DNA of 64,000 nucleotides, taken from positions 930,001 to 994,000 of the forward strand of contig NZ_JANHDH010000001.1 of NCBI RefSeq assembly GCF_026616195.1, given 5' to 3'. The translations under genes were made by a program, and so were the position numbers. Source of the stretch: Haloarchaeobius amylolyticus (GTDB taxonomy: Archaea > Halobacteriota > Halobacteria > Halobacteriales > Natrialbaceae). Each line of letters begins with the position of its first letter. The first letter of the stretch is position 1. Shown piece after piece: positions 1 to 9,034 of the stretch. A model generated the notes under the pieces. It had not been told where the DNA came from and searched no databases. It was given only the letters and a program-made list of their open reading frames with translations.

Positions 1-1157
1 TCACGTCGCCGAGCGTCGAGGCCATCCGGGCGGTCGCAGACGACACCGAGCCGCGCGTCCTCGACGAGTCGTTCGTCGCGAGACCGGACGCAGGAGACAC
101 CGCCCTCAAGACCGCCGTCGAGGCGACGGTCCCCGACGAAGCACTCCGGGGCGAAGGCGGGCTCCCGCGCTGGAGCGACCTCCCAGATGCCGGCGCAGAC
201 CTCACCGCCCCGAGCCGGGCGGCCGTCGACGAGGTCGTCGCGGCCGTCACGAACGCGACCGACGTGACCGCCCACGACCGGTACTACCACCTCCGGCTGT
301 CCGTCGAGACCGCCGGCCGCGGCGACCGCGAGGTCTCCCTGCTGGAGGACCTGACGAACGCCCTGTCCGTGCTGTACGCCGACGCGGACGACCGCGACGA
401 CGGTGCCTGGCGGGTCCTCGACGTGGTCATCGGGACGAACTGGCAGGCCGAACGTATCGTCACCGCGCTCGGCGACGACCACCGCGTCGCCGGGTTGCTG
501 GTGACGGAGCTGACGGGCGCGGTCGAGAGCGGGGTGTCGACCGGGAACCCGCGACCGGAGCCACGGCCGCCCGACGAGTCGGGCACTGCACCGGCAGACG
601 ACGAGCTGGCCTCGACAGTGCTCTTCGGGCACGTCTCGGAGCCCGAGGGTGCCGACGAATCGGACGAGCCCGCCGAGTCGGTCGATGTCCCGGCAGAGAC
701 CAGCGACCTGGCCAGCGACGACGACGCCGGTGGCTTCGAGTTCGCCGACCCGGTCGAGCCCGAGTCCGAAGCGGAAGACGACGAGGTCGAGGCCGCCCTG
801 GCCGAGGTCGATCCGGACGAGGAGGCGGGCGAGACAGCCACCGACGACGGGTTCGGTGGCTTCGAGCCGGCGTCGGTCGAGTCGGCCGACGACGCCGGTG
901 ACGGGTCGAGCACGGTGGCGACCGACGAGCCGGCCGAGGACGAGCCCGGGCCAGTCGAGGGCGAGACCGACGACCACCCGCAGGACTCGATGGCCACCTT
1001 CGCGGAGCTGAAGGCCGAGACCGAGCAGGCCAGCGTCGACGACCTCGACGAGGAACTCGAGGAGATGGTGCTCTCGCCGGACGAAGAGGAGGAGTACAGC
1101 ATCGCCGACCTGCTCGAGGACTTCGACGAGGAGGGCGACACGGTCTCGGCGGCCTGA
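1..1157 (+). CDS. Unknown acidic haloarchaeal protein, C-terminal part
   Basis: The reading frame is open from base 3 of the window and ends with TGA at 1155-1157, so the gene starts upstream. A GTG at 264 is only an internal codon, because coding sequence with the same composition runs before it. About 385 residues are visible. The first 170 look globular, with alternating hydrophobic segments around 290-530. The remainder (about 560-1150) is a very acidic Asp/Glu/Ser-rich tail that ends in a short helical, hydrophobic stretch (ADLLEDFDEEGD near the end). No catalytic motif or membrane segment is visible. I do not recognise the family. The tail may be a flexible region with a short interaction helix, but that is inference. 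The ABC exporter starts 88 bp downstream. Confidence 0.7.
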   Translation, partial: TSPSVEAIRAVADDTEPRVLDESFVARPDAGDTALKTAVEATVPDEALRGEGGLPRWSDLPDAGADLTAPSRAAVDEVVAAVTNATDVTAHDRYYHLRLSVETAGRGDREVSLLEDLTNALSVLYADADDRDDGAWRVLDVVIGTNWQAERIVTALGDDHRVAGLLVTELTGAVESGVSTGNPRPEPRPPDESGTAPADDELASTVLFGHVSEPEGADESDEPAESVDVPAETSDLASDDDAGGFEFADPVEPESEAEDDEVEAALAEVDPDEEAGETATDDGFGGFEPASVESADDAGDGSSTVATDEPAEDEPGPVEGETDDHPQDSMATFAELKAETEQASVDDLDEELEEMVLSPDEEEEYSIADLLEDFDEEGDTVSAA

Positions 1158-1245
1158 GTTCGCGTCGCCGGCACGAGGAGGTCCTGCTTCTTCGCCGTGC
1201 ATCGATGGGTAGATAGGCTCGGTCCCCCACGCCAGTGATAACTCG

Positions 1246-3120
1246 ATGGCTTCGACCGAGGACACGCCGTTCGACCAGTACCGCGCCGACGTCGACCGCC
1301 CGTTGCTCCGCCTGTTCCGGGAGTACGGCCTGCCCCGACTGCGCTGGTTCGTCGCGGGCAACCTGGCGAACCTCGTCGGTCGTGGCGCGAGCCTGCTGCC
1401 GCCACTGGTGCTCGGGACGGCCATCGACGCCATCTTCATCGGCGACGGGACCTACGGGCTGCCGCTGGTGCCGGAGACGTGGTTCCCGACCGGGCAGGTC
1501 GAGCAGTTCTGGCTCTCGGTCGGGCTCATCCTCGGGGGGTTCCTCCTCACCGCCGCCGGGACGTTCCTCTGGGGGGTGACGATGAACCGGTTCGCCCACG
1601 GCGTGATGCACGCGGTCCGGACCGACACCTTCGCCGCGATGCAGGCGCTGGACATGGCGTTCTTCGACGACAAGCAGACCGGGGAGGTGATGTCGGTGCT
1701 GAACAACGACGCCTCGAACCTGGAGACGTTCCTCGACGACGCCCTCAGCGAGGGGCTGCGAATCGTCGTGATGATCCTCGGCATCGCTGGCATCCTCATC
1801 CACCTCAATCGCCAGCTGGCGGCCGTGACGCTCGTGCTCGTGCCCGCGATGGGGCTGTTCACGTGGTGGTTCATGCGGCAGGTCGAACCGCTGTACAAGC
1901 AGGTCCGCAGCGACGTGGGGAGCCTGAACACCCGGCTGGAGAACGCGCTCTCGGGCGTCGAACTGGTCAAGACGACCGGGACGGAGGACTACGAGACCGG
2001 GCGGGTGCGCGAGGCCTCGAACGACCTCTACGAGTCCAACATGGCCGTGCTCACCCTGAGCTACTTCTACCGGCCCGGGATGGAGCTCCTGGCGGGGCTC
2101 TCGTTCGCCGCGACGTTCATCGTCGGCGGCCTCTGGCTGTTCCAGGGCCCGCCGCTCGGGCTCTCGGGCGAGCTCAGCGTCGGGGAGTTCGTCACCTTCG
2201 TCTTCCTGACCCAGCGCTTCGTCGAGCCGCTCTCGCAGGCCTCGAACATCGTCGACTGGTACGAGAACGCGAAGGCCTCCGGCGAGCGCGTCTTCGGCCT
2301 GATGGACGTGCCGCCCCACGTCGTCGAGGCCGACGACGCCGACTCGCTATCGGGCGTCGACGGGCGCGTCGAGTACGACGACGTGACCTTCGGCTACGAC
2401 GAGGAGCCGGTCCTGCGCGACGTGGACTTCGAGGTGGCGCCGGGCGAGACGGTCGGGCTCGTCGGCCCGACCGGGGCCGGCAAGTCGACCGTGATGAAGT
2501 TGCTCATGCGCCTCTACGACGTGGACGAGGGAGCCATCCGCATCGACGGGACGGACGTGCGAGACGTGACCATTCCGTCCCTGCGCTCGGCCATCGGCTA
2601 CGTCTCGCAGGACCCGTTCCTGTTCGACGGGACCATCGCCGAGAACATCCGGTACGGGCAGTTCGACGCGAGCGACGAGGCGGTCCGCGACGCCGCGAGA
2701 GCCGCCGAGGCCCACGAGTTCATCGCGGACCTGCCCGAGGGCTACGACACCCGTGTCGGCGAGCGCGGGGTGAAGCTCTCCGGGGGGCAACGCCAGCGCC
2801 TCGCCATCGCCCGCGTCGTCCTGCAGGACCCGGCGGTCCTCGTGCTGGACGAGGCGACCTCCAGCGTCGACACCGAGACCGAGGTCCTCATCCAGCGCAG
2901 CATGGACGCCGTCAGCGCGGACCGGACCACCTTCGTCATCGCCCATCGACTCTCGACGGTGAAGGATGCCGACACGATTCTCGTCCTCGAAGACGGGGCC
3001 GTCGTCGAGCGCGGGACCCACGACGAGTTGCTCACCGTGGACGGCCTGTACGCGACCCTCTGGCGGGTGCAGGCCGGCGAGATCGAGGCGCTGCCCGACC
3101 GGTTCCTCGAGTCGGTGTAG
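1246..3120 (+). CDS. ABC exporter, fused permease and ATPase (MsbA/MDR-like half transporter)
   Basis: This 624-residue half transporter probably works as a homodimer that exports lipids, drugs or peptides across the cytoplasmic membrane; the substrate cannot be told. Residues about 40-345 hold six hydrophobic segments of the type-1 exporter fold, including the conserved MAFFDDKQTGEVMSVLNND region before TM3. The ATPase domain follows: A-loop tyrosine near VEYDDVTFGYDEE, Walker A GPTGAGKST at about 407-415, Q-loop in YVSQDPFLF, signature LSGGQRQRLAIAR at about 511, Walker B VLVLDEATSSVD at about 531 with catalytic Glu, and the H-loop in FVIAHRLSTV. All catalytic parts are present. ATG 1246 is used. 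A weak TATA-like tagatagg lies about 30 bp upstream. Confidence 0.93.
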   Translation: MASTEDTPFDQYRADVDRPLLRLFREYGLPRLRWFVAGNLANLVGRGASLLPPLVLGTAIDAIFIGDGTYGLPLVPETWFPTGQVEQFWLSVGLILGGFLLTAAGTFLWGVTMNRFAHGVMHAVRTDTFAAMQALDMAFFDDKQTGEVMSVLNNDASNLETFLDDALSEGLRIVVMILGIAGILIHLNRQLAAVTLVLVPAMGLFTWWFMRQVEPLYKQVRSDVGSLNTRLENALSGVELVKTTGTEDYETGRVREASNDLYESNMAVLTLSYFYRPGMELLAGLSFAATFIVGGLWLFQGPPLGLSGELSVGEFVTFVFLTQRFVEPLSQASNIVDWYENAKASGERVFGLMDVPPHVVEADDADSLSGVDGRVEYDDVTFGYDEEPVLRDVDFEVAPGETVGLVGPTGAGKSTVMKLLMRLYDVDEGAIRIDGTDVRDVTIPSLRSAIGYVSQDPFLFDGTIAENIRYGQFDASDEAVRDAARAAEAHEFIADLPEGYDTRVGERGVKLSGGQRQRLAIARVVLQDPAVLVLDEATSSVDTETEVLIQRSMDAVSADRTTFVIAHRLSTVKDADTILVLEDGAVVERGTHDELLTVDGLYATLWRVQAGEIEALPDRFLESV

Positions 3121-3201
3121 CCGCCGTATCACGGGGTCGTGCCACTCGTTTGTGAAACGCAAGAATCATGACAGTGGCCTGCGCGGGTTTGCCTGACACA
3201 C

Positions 3202-5121
3202 ATGCCTGGCGCACTCGTCCTCTACGTCGACGGCGACCGCGAGGACTGTCGAACGACGGCCCGCCGGCTGGCGGGCGAGCGCGCCAGTTTCGACTGCCTG
3301 ACAGCGACGTCCGTCGCCGATGCACTCGACCTGCTGGACCGATACCACGTCGACTGCGTGGTCAGCGAGTACGACCTCGCGACGGAGACCGGCCTCGACC
3401 TGCTGCGTGCGGTCCGCGAGGATTCGCCGGACCTCCCGGTCGTCCTGTTCACCGCCGACGGCTCGGAGTCCGTCGCCAGCGACGCCATCTCGGCCGGGGT
3501 GACCGACTACGTCCAGCGGACCGACGGAGCGAGCCTGGCCCACCTCGCCGACCGCATCGACGCGGCCGTCTCGACGCACCGGGCCGAGACCGAACTCCAC
3601 CAGTCCCGCCGGCAACTCGCGCGCCTCCACGAGTGCGCCATCGACATCGCCGCGGCGGGCGACGTCGACGCGGTCGTCGACCGCGCGCTCCTCGCCGCCG
3701 AACGCATCCTCGAGTTCGACGTCTGTGGCGTCTACCGGGTCGACGACGACGGCCGGTTCGAGCCGGTGACCGACCGGAGCTACGTCCCCGAGGAGACGCC
3801 GACCGTCGACGACGGTATCCTGGGGAAGACCTACCGCGAGGACCGGAGCTTCCACGTCCCGGACGTCGACGAGAACGCGGTCGCGTCGCCCGACAGGTCG
3901 CGGTTCCGCTCGGCGCTCAGCATCCCCATCCCGGACTACGGCGTGTTCCAGGCCATCGCGCGGGAGCCGGACGCCTTCTCGGCGGTCGAGCGCGACCTCG
4001 CCGAGTTGCTCGTGACCCACGTCTCCCACGCCCTCGACCGGCTCGCGTTCGAACGCGACCTGCGCCGGACCAACGAGCGGTTGCAGGCCATCCTGCGCAA
4101 CACCACCGCCCACATCTACACGAAGGACCGCGAGGGCCGCTACCAGCTCGTCAACGAGACGTTCGCCGACCGGCTCGGCCTCCCCAAGGAGGACATCGTC
4201 GGGAAGACCGACTTCGAGTTACAGGCCACCGAACACGCCGAGGCCATCCGGGAGAACGACCTGACGGCGATGGAGCGGGGCGGGCCGGTCGAGGCCGAGG
4301 AGCAGGCCGCCTTCGCCGAGGGCGAGTCCGTCTACTACTCGGTCAAGGTCCCGCTCTACGGCGCCGGCGACGAGCCGACCGGCGTCTGTGGCATCTCGAC
4401 CGACATCACCGAGGTGAAACAGCGCGAGGCGGAACTCGAACGCCAGAAGGAGCGCCTCGACGAGTTCGCGCGACTGGTCAGCCACGACCTCAAGAGCCCG
4501 CTGTCGGTCGCACAGGGCTACCTCGAGGTCGTCAGGGAGGACGTCGACCACGAGAACCTGTCGGACGTGGCGACCGCCCACGACCGGATGGCCGCCATCA
4601 TCGAGGACGTCCTGACGCTGGCCCGGAACGGGCGACAGATCGGCGAGTGCGAGCGCGTCCGGCTCGACCGGGTCGCGACCCGTGCCTGGGCGAACGTCGA
4701 CTCGAAGGCCGCCGGCCTCGACCTGCTCACCGACACCGTGGTCGAGGCCGACCCCGACCGCCTCCAGCAGGCGTTCGAGAACCTGTTCCGGAACTGTATC
4801 GAACACGGTGGCGACGACCGCGACCTGACGGTCAGGGTGGGCTCGCTGACGACCGACCGGGCAACCGCCGAGACGCCAGCTCCGGTCGGCGACGGCGGCG
4901 CCGACACCGGCACCGAACCGACCGGCTTCTTCGTCGAGGACACGGGCTCTGGGCTCGGCGACGTGGCTACCGCCGACCTCTTCGAACCCGGGTTCACCAC
5001 CAGTCGCTGCGGAACCGGGTTCGGGCTGGCCATCGTCCGGGACATCGTCGAGGCCCACGGCTGGGCGGTCGAGGCGGGGGCGAGCGACGAGGGTGGCGCC
5101 CGCTTCGAGGTAACGTTCTGA
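3202..5121 (+). CDS. Hybrid sensor histidine kinase: receiver-like, GAF, PAS, HisKA, HATPase
   Basis: This is a 639-residue soluble kinase without membrane segments. Domain order is receiver-like about 3-118, GAF about 135-270, PAS about 285-405 (YTKDREGRYQLVNETF), HisKA with phospho-acceptor His428 in LVSHDLKSPL, and HATPase with N-box Asn531 (FENLFRNCIEHG) and the C-terminal GTGFGLAIV box. The kinase core looks complete. The receiver is degenerate: where family members have the phospho-acceptor Asp there is Glu56 (VVSEYDLATETG), and the conserved Lys is replaced by Arg in YVQRTDG. It may therefore be a fixed regulatory domain. The last third of the protein closely resembles the kinase at 47335-49674. 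No cognate response regulator is adjacent, which is common for haloarchaeal kinases. Confidence 0.9.
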   Translation: MPGALVLYVDGDREDCRTTARRLAGERASFDCLTATSVADALDLLDRYHVDCVVSEYDLATETGLDLLRAVREDSPDLPVVLFTADGSESVASDAISAGVTDYVQRTDGASLAHLADRIDAAVSTHRAETELHQSRRQLARLHECAIDIAAAGDVDAVVDRALLAAERILEFDVCGVYRVDDDGRFEPVTDRSYVPEETPTVDDGILGKTYREDRSFHVPDVDENAVASPDRSRFRSALSIPIPDYGVFQAIAREPDAFSAVERDLAELLVTHVSHALDRLAFERDLRRTNERLQAILRNTTAHIYTKDREGRYQLVNETFADRLGLPKEDIVGKTDFELQATEHAEAIRENDLTAMERGGPVEAEEQAAFAEGESVYYSVKVPLYGAGDEPTGVCGISTDITEVKQREAELERQKERLDEFARLVSHDLKSPLSVAQGYLEVVREDVDHENLSDVATAHDRMAAIIEDVLTLARNGRQIGECERVRLDRVATRAWANVDSKAAGLDLLTDTVVEADPDRLQQAFENLFRNCIEHGGDDRDLTVRVGSLTTDRATAETPAPVGDGGADTGTEPTGFFVEDTGSGLGDVATADLFEPGFTTSRCGTGFGLAIVRDIVEAHGWAVEAGASDEGGARFEVTF

Positions 5122-5136
5122 GACTGGTCGGTCGCG

Positions 5137-5568
5137 TCAGGACCGGACCGTGAGGACGGGTACCGGCGACTGCCGGACCACGCGCTCGGAGACGCTGCCC
5201 ATGATGAACTTGTCGATGCCACTGCGGCCGTGACTGCCCAGCACGACGAGGTCGACGTCCTTCTCGTCGATGGCGGTGAGGATCTCATCGGCGGGCGAAC
5301 CGCGGACGATGCGTCGTTCGATGGGCATGACGCCCGCCTCGGTGGCCCACTCGACCACCTCGGTGACGATGTCTGCGGCCTCCGCCTCGAGACGCTCGAC
5401 CAGTTGCTGGCTCCGGGCGTCGAGGGGAAGCAGGTCGTCGTCGACGACGTGCATCACCGTCACGCCGGCGTCGTACCGGGTCGCGAGGTCGATGGCGTGT
5501 TCGGCCGCCGCCTCGGACGCGTCGCTGCCGTCGACCGGGACGAGGATGTGACTGTAGCCCACGGACAT
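5137..5568 (-). CDS. Universal stress protein, UspA family, ATP-binding type
   Basis: The 143-residue protein begins MSVGYSHILVPVDGSD, the usual UspA beta-1 strand and Asp loop. Near the C terminus it carries the nucleotide-binding pattern G-x2-G-x9-G-S (GSHGRSGIDKFIMGS), which marks ATP-binding members. It is one compact domain with no membrane segment, and is probably a cytoplasmic dimer in general stress tolerance. An upstream in-frame ATG at 5607 would add 13 residues (PTVKPPARVGG) that are basic and unlike the family, so the start at 5568 is preferred. It converges on the preceding kinase (15 bp gap). It is transcribed divergently from the photolyase, with which it may share the AT-rich box at 5611-5620. 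Confidence 0.93.
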   Translation of the reverse strand: MSVGYSHILVPVDGSDASEAAAEHAIDLATRYDAGVTVMHVVDDDLLPLDARSQQLVERLEAEAADIVTEVVEWATEAGVMPIERRIVRGSPADEILTAIDEKDVDLVVLGSHGRSGIDKFIMGSVSERVVRQSPVPVLTVRS

Positions 5569-5610
5569 GGTTCCACCTACGCGGGCCGGCGGCTTGACCG
5601 TTGGCACGCG

Positions 5611-5620
5611 CTACTTATGA
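5611..5620. promoter_or_regulatory. TATA-like box between divergent usp and photolyase genes
   Basis: The sequence ctacttatga is the only AT-rich patch in the 73-bp space between the two divergent genes. Its centre lies 27 bp before ATG 5642, the spacing of a leaderless haloarchaeal promoter, and this supports starting the photolyase at 5642. Read on the other strand it is tcataagtag, 47 bp before the stress-protein start, so it may serve both directions. Confidence 0.5.
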
Positions 5621-5641
5621 CTGACCTGCGTGGGTTCGCGT

Positions 5642-7054
5642 ATGCAACTCCACTGGCATCGCGACGACCTGCGCGCCAGCGACAACCGGGCACTGGCGGC
5701 CGCCACGACGAGTGCCGACGACCTCGGCCCGGTCTGTCCCGTGTTCGTCTTCGACGACGCCGTGCTGACACACGGGTCACCGCCCCGGGTCGCCTTCATG
5801 CTCGATGCGCTCGCGCAACTGCGGGAGTGGTACCGCGACCACGGCAGCGACCTGCTGGTCCGTCACGGCGACCCTCGCGAGGTGCTCCCGGCGCTGGCCG
5901 ACGAACTCGACGCCGAGCGCGTCGTCTGGAACAGGGGCTACTCCGGGCTCGCCCGGGAGCGAGACGCCGCGGTCCGGCAGGCGCTGAACGACGCCGACGT
6001 GGCCCGCGAGTCCTTCGAGGACGCGCTCCACCACGAACCGGGGTCCATCACGACCAACGACGGCGACCCCTACTCCGTCTACACCTACTTCTGGAAGAAG
6101 TGGCGCGACCGGCCGAAAGCGGACCCCTACGACGCCCCGGCCGAGGCCGCACTCGCCGACGTGACCGGCGACGAGTTACCGACGCTGGCCGACCTCGGGT
6201 TCGACGACCCCGAGGCGACCATCCAGTCCGCAGGGACCGACGCGGCCCGCGAGCGCCTCACCGCGTTCTGCGAGGGGGACATCTACGAGTACGACGAGCG
6301 CCGGGACTACCCAGCCGACCAGTGCACCTCCCGGCTCTCCGCGGACCTGAAGTGGGGGACCATCGGCGTCCGCGAGGTGTACGAGGAGACCGAGGCCGCC
6401 GCCGACCTCGCCGACGACGAGGACGCCCTCGAGTCCGTCCGGGAGTTCCAGTCCCAGCTGGCATGGCGGGAGTTCTACCACCACGTGCTCTACTTCAACC
6501 CCGAGGTGGTCTCGCAGAACTACAGGGACTACGAGTACGACATCGCGTGGCGGAACGACCCCGAGGAGCTGCAGGCGTGGAAGGACGGCGAGACCGGCTA
6601 CCCCATCGTCGACGCCGGCATGCGCCAGCTCCGCGAGGAGGGCTACGTCCACAACCGCGTCCGGATGATCGTCGCGTCCTTCCTCACGAAGGACCTGCTC
6701 GTCGACTGGCGGGAGGGGTACGACTGGTACAGACAGAAACTGGTCGACCACGACACCGCCAACGACAACGGTGGCTGGCAGTGGGCCGCCTCGACCGGGA
6801 CCGACGCCCAGCCGTACTTCCGCATCTTCAACCCGATGACCCAGGGCGAGCGCTACGACCCCGACGCCGAGTACATCAAGGCGTACGTTCCCGAGTTGCG
6901 CGACGCCGACCCGTCGCTCATCCACGGCTGGCACGAGGCCTCCCAGATGATGCGCGACCAGGGCGCACCCGAGTATCCGGCCCCCATCGTCGACCACGGT
7001 GACCGCCGGGAACAGGCGCTCTCGATGTTCAAATCTGCCCGTGGGGAGGAGTGA
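5642..7054 (+). CDS. Deoxyribodipyrimidine photolyase, class I (cryptochrome/photolyase family)
   Basis: This 470-residue enzyme repairs cyclobutane pyrimidine dimers with blue light, using reduced FAD plus an antenna chromophore. The N-terminal photolyase alpha/beta domain begins QLHWHRDDLRASDNRAL, the usual WxRxDLRxxDN motif. The C-terminal FAD domain has SQLAWREFYHHVL, GYPIVDAGMRQL, GYVHNRVRMIVASFLTKDL and NDNGGWQWAASTGTDAQPYFRIFNP (about 370-420), as in class I CPD photolyases. A GTG at 5630 would add four residues, but ATG 5642 fits both the family start and the TATA spacing. The window has a second photolyase-family gene of DASH type at 45025. High UV exposure in salterns makes several copies usual in haloarchaea. 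Confidence 0.95.
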   Translation: MQLHWHRDDLRASDNRALAAATTSADDLGPVCPVFVFDDAVLTHGSPPRVAFMLDALAQLREWYRDHGSDLLVRHGDPREVLPALADELDAERVVWNRGYSGLARERDAAVRQALNDADVARESFEDALHHEPGSITTNDGDPYSVYTYFWKKWRDRPKADPYDAPAEAALADVTGDELPTLADLGFDDPEATIQSAGTDAARERLTAFCEGDIYEYDERRDYPADQCTSRLSADLKWGTIGVREVYEETEAAADLADDEDALESVREFQSQLAWREFYHHVLYFNPEVVSQNYRDYEYDIAWRNDPEELQAWKDGETGYPIVDAGMRQLREEGYVHNRVRMIVASFLTKDLLVDWREGYDWYRQKLVDHDTANDNGGWQWAASTGTDAQPYFRIFNPMTQGERYDPDAEYIKAYVPELRDADPSLIHGWHEASQMMRDQGAPEYPAPIVDHGDRREQALSMFKSARGEE

Positions 7055-7177
7055 CCCACGGCGAGTAGAGTTAAGTTAGGAAGCAGACAAATTGAGGGCA
7101 TCGATGGTGGGAAACAATGCAGTCGGTGTCGACGGCTGGGAACCGCCGACGCCGGTACGGACAGCCGTGGCGGAACC

Positions 7178-8863
7178 ATGACACCGGGTACGCTCATGCA
7201 GTACGTGGCGCTGTGTAGCGTCGTCCTCTCGGCCGCCTTCACCGTCCTCGCGTGGCGCTACCGCGACCGACCGGGGGCGCGACCGTTCCTCGCCTTGCTC
7301 GTGGGTGTCACCTGGTGGGTGGCGACGGCCGCGGCCGGGATGTGGACGACGAACGAACAGATGCACTACCTGCTGGTCAGGCTCCAGTACCCCGGGCTCG
7401 CGGTCGTCCCGCCCGCCTGGCTCCTCTTCGCGCTGGAGTACACCGGCCGCGACGAGTACGTCACGCGGGGGTCGATCGCCGCGGTCTCGGTCGTCCCCGC
7501 GCTGGCGGTCCTCGGCGTCTGGACGAACCCCGAGTTCGGCCTGATGTGGCACGACCGCTGGGTCGAGACGGTCGCCGGGGTCGCCCAGTTCGAGGGCTCG
7601 TTCGCCCTCGGCTTCTGGCTGTTCACCGTGTACTCGTACCTGCTGCTCGGGGTCGGCGCGACGATGCTGCTCATGCTCGCGCTCGACAGCAGTTCGCGGT
7701 ACCGGCGACAGGCGGCCGCGCTCGTGCTCGCCGTGACCATCCCGTTCGTCATGCAGGTGCTGTATCACACCCATCCCGGCCCGGTGCCGCGGGTGAACCT
7801 GACCCCGTTCGCGTTCATCGGCTCGGCCGCCATCGGGATGGCCGCCGTCGGCCGGTTCGGCTTCCTCGAATCGGACCCGGTGGCCTCGCAGGTCGCGCCC
7901 GACCGGGTCATCGAGCGCCTCGACGACGCGGTCGTCGTCCTCGACGGGAACCGGACGGTCGTCGACGCCAACCCGGCGGCGGAGACGCTGCTCGGGCCGG
8001 GCGTCGTCGGCCACGACGCCGAGACCGTCCTCCCCGGTGAACTCGACCTCGACGCACTGGCCGACGGGGGGACGGCCGGCGAGGTCCCGACGGTCGAGCG
8101 CCAGCTCGACGGCGACCCGCGGTACTACGACACGACAGCCAGCGCGTTGCGCGACAGGCGCGGCGCGGTGACGGGCTGGGTCGTGAACTTCCACGACGTG
8201 ACCGACCGGCGTCGGCGCGAGCGCCGCACCGAGACGCTGACCCGGGTGCTGCGCCGGACCCTGCGCGAGGAGATGGACGCGGTGTACAGCCACGCCGGGG
8301 AGATGCGCGAGGACGACGAGGTAGTGGCGGACCTCCAGGAGCACGCACAGGACGCGCTCGAGGTCGGCACGGTCGCCGAGGAGTTCGAACCCCTGCTCGG
8401 GGACTCGGTGTCGGACCCGCCGGCCGACATCGTCCCCATCGTCGGCGAGGAACTGGACCGGGTCCGCGAGCGCCACCCCGGCGTCGACGTGACCCTCGAC
8501 GCCCCCCTCGGCGAGTGGGCCTACTGCGGCGCCCTGTTCGAGCCCGTGTTCCGGGCGCTGGTGAACGACGCCGCGAGCCGCGCAACCGGCTCTGACCCGC
8601 AGGTCGCCGTGGACGTCCGGGTCGACGAGGGGGCCGGCGAGGTGACCGTCAGCGTGGCCGACAGCGGCCCGGCCCGCCCCGACTCGGACCTCGCCGTCCT
8701 GTGTGACGGTGTCGTCCCGACCGAGACCGACGACTCCGACGCGTCGACGCTCTCGCTGTGGCTGGTCCACTGGGGCGTCGACCACCTCGGCGGCGCCGTC
8801 GCGGTCCCCGAGGGGTCCTCGCGCGTCGACCTCCGGCTCCCCCTCGTGGACGACCAGCAGTGA
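7178..8863 (+). CDS. 7TM histidine-kinase-like membrane sensor with altered catalytic core
   Basis: The 561-residue protein starts with about seven hydrophobic segments (residues 5-225) of the histidine kinase N-terminal 7TM type, including FALEYTGRDEYV. A PAS domain (about 245-345) and a kinase-like C terminus ending LSLWLVHWGVDHLGG follow. Its two paralogs in this window read LNRVLRHNLRN at the phospho-acceptor site. Here the segment is LTRVLRRTLRE, so Arg360 replaces the phospho-acceptor His and Glu364 replaces the final Asn. In the ATPase part the G-box is reduced (VADSGPARP). By sequence it should not autophosphorylate and may be a pseudokinase or partner of another 7TM kinase. It lies one gene before the paralog at 10020, with a UbiA gene between them. 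Confidence 0.85.
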   Translation: MTPGTLMQYVALCSVVLSAAFTVLAWRYRDRPGARPFLALLVGVTWWVATAAAGMWTTNEQMHYLLVRLQYPGLAVVPPAWLLFALEYTGRDEYVTRGSIAAVSVVPALAVLGVWTNPEFGLMWHDRWVETVAGVAQFEGSFALGFWLFTVYSYLLLGVGATMLLMLALDSSSRYRRQAAALVLAVTIPFVMQVLYHTHPGPVPRVNLTPFAFIGSAAIGMAAVGRFGFLESDPVASQVAPDRVIERLDDAVVVLDGNRTVVDANPAAETLLGPGVVGHDAETVLPGELDLDALADGGTAGEVPTVERQLDGDPRYYDTTASALRDRRGAVTGWVVNFHDVTDRRRRERRTETLTRVLRRTLREEMDAVYSHAGEMREDDEVVADLQEHAQDALEVGTVAEEFEPLLGDSVSDPPADIVPIVGEELDRVRERHPGVDVTLDAPLGEWAYCGALFEPVFRALVNDAASRATGSDPQVAVDVRVDEGAGEVTVSVADSGPARPDSDLAVLCDGVVPTETDDSDASTLSLWLVHWGVDHLGGAVAVPEGSSRVDLRLPLVDDQQ

Positions 8864-8999
8864 CCGGCTGCTGCTGTCCTGGTCTGTAGCCGAAACGACT
8901 GCTTTTCTCGTGTGATTCTCCCGGCTAGTCGTCACCGCCTTCGACAGCTACGCTGACCGCCCAGAACCGTATCGGAGGCCGAACCTTCGTGTACCCCGA

Positions 9000-9008
9000 A
9001 ATTTATTA
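9000..9008 (+). promoter_or_regulatory. TATA box of the UbiA-family gene
   Basis: The sequence aatttatta is preceded by purine-rich ccgaa, a plausible BRE. It is centred about 30 bp before ATG 9035, so the transcript would be leaderless or nearly so. It stands out clearly from the GC-rich surroundings and supports the chosen start. Confidence 0.6.
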
Positions 9009-9034
9009 CCTTTGGGAATAGCTCATGGCTATAG

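Noticed and set aside
460..2319. Long minus-strand open frame opposite the ABC exporter
   Set aside because: Antisense shadow caused by high GC; it is rich in Arg and His and lacks acidic composition, while the plus strand has a complete ABC transporter.
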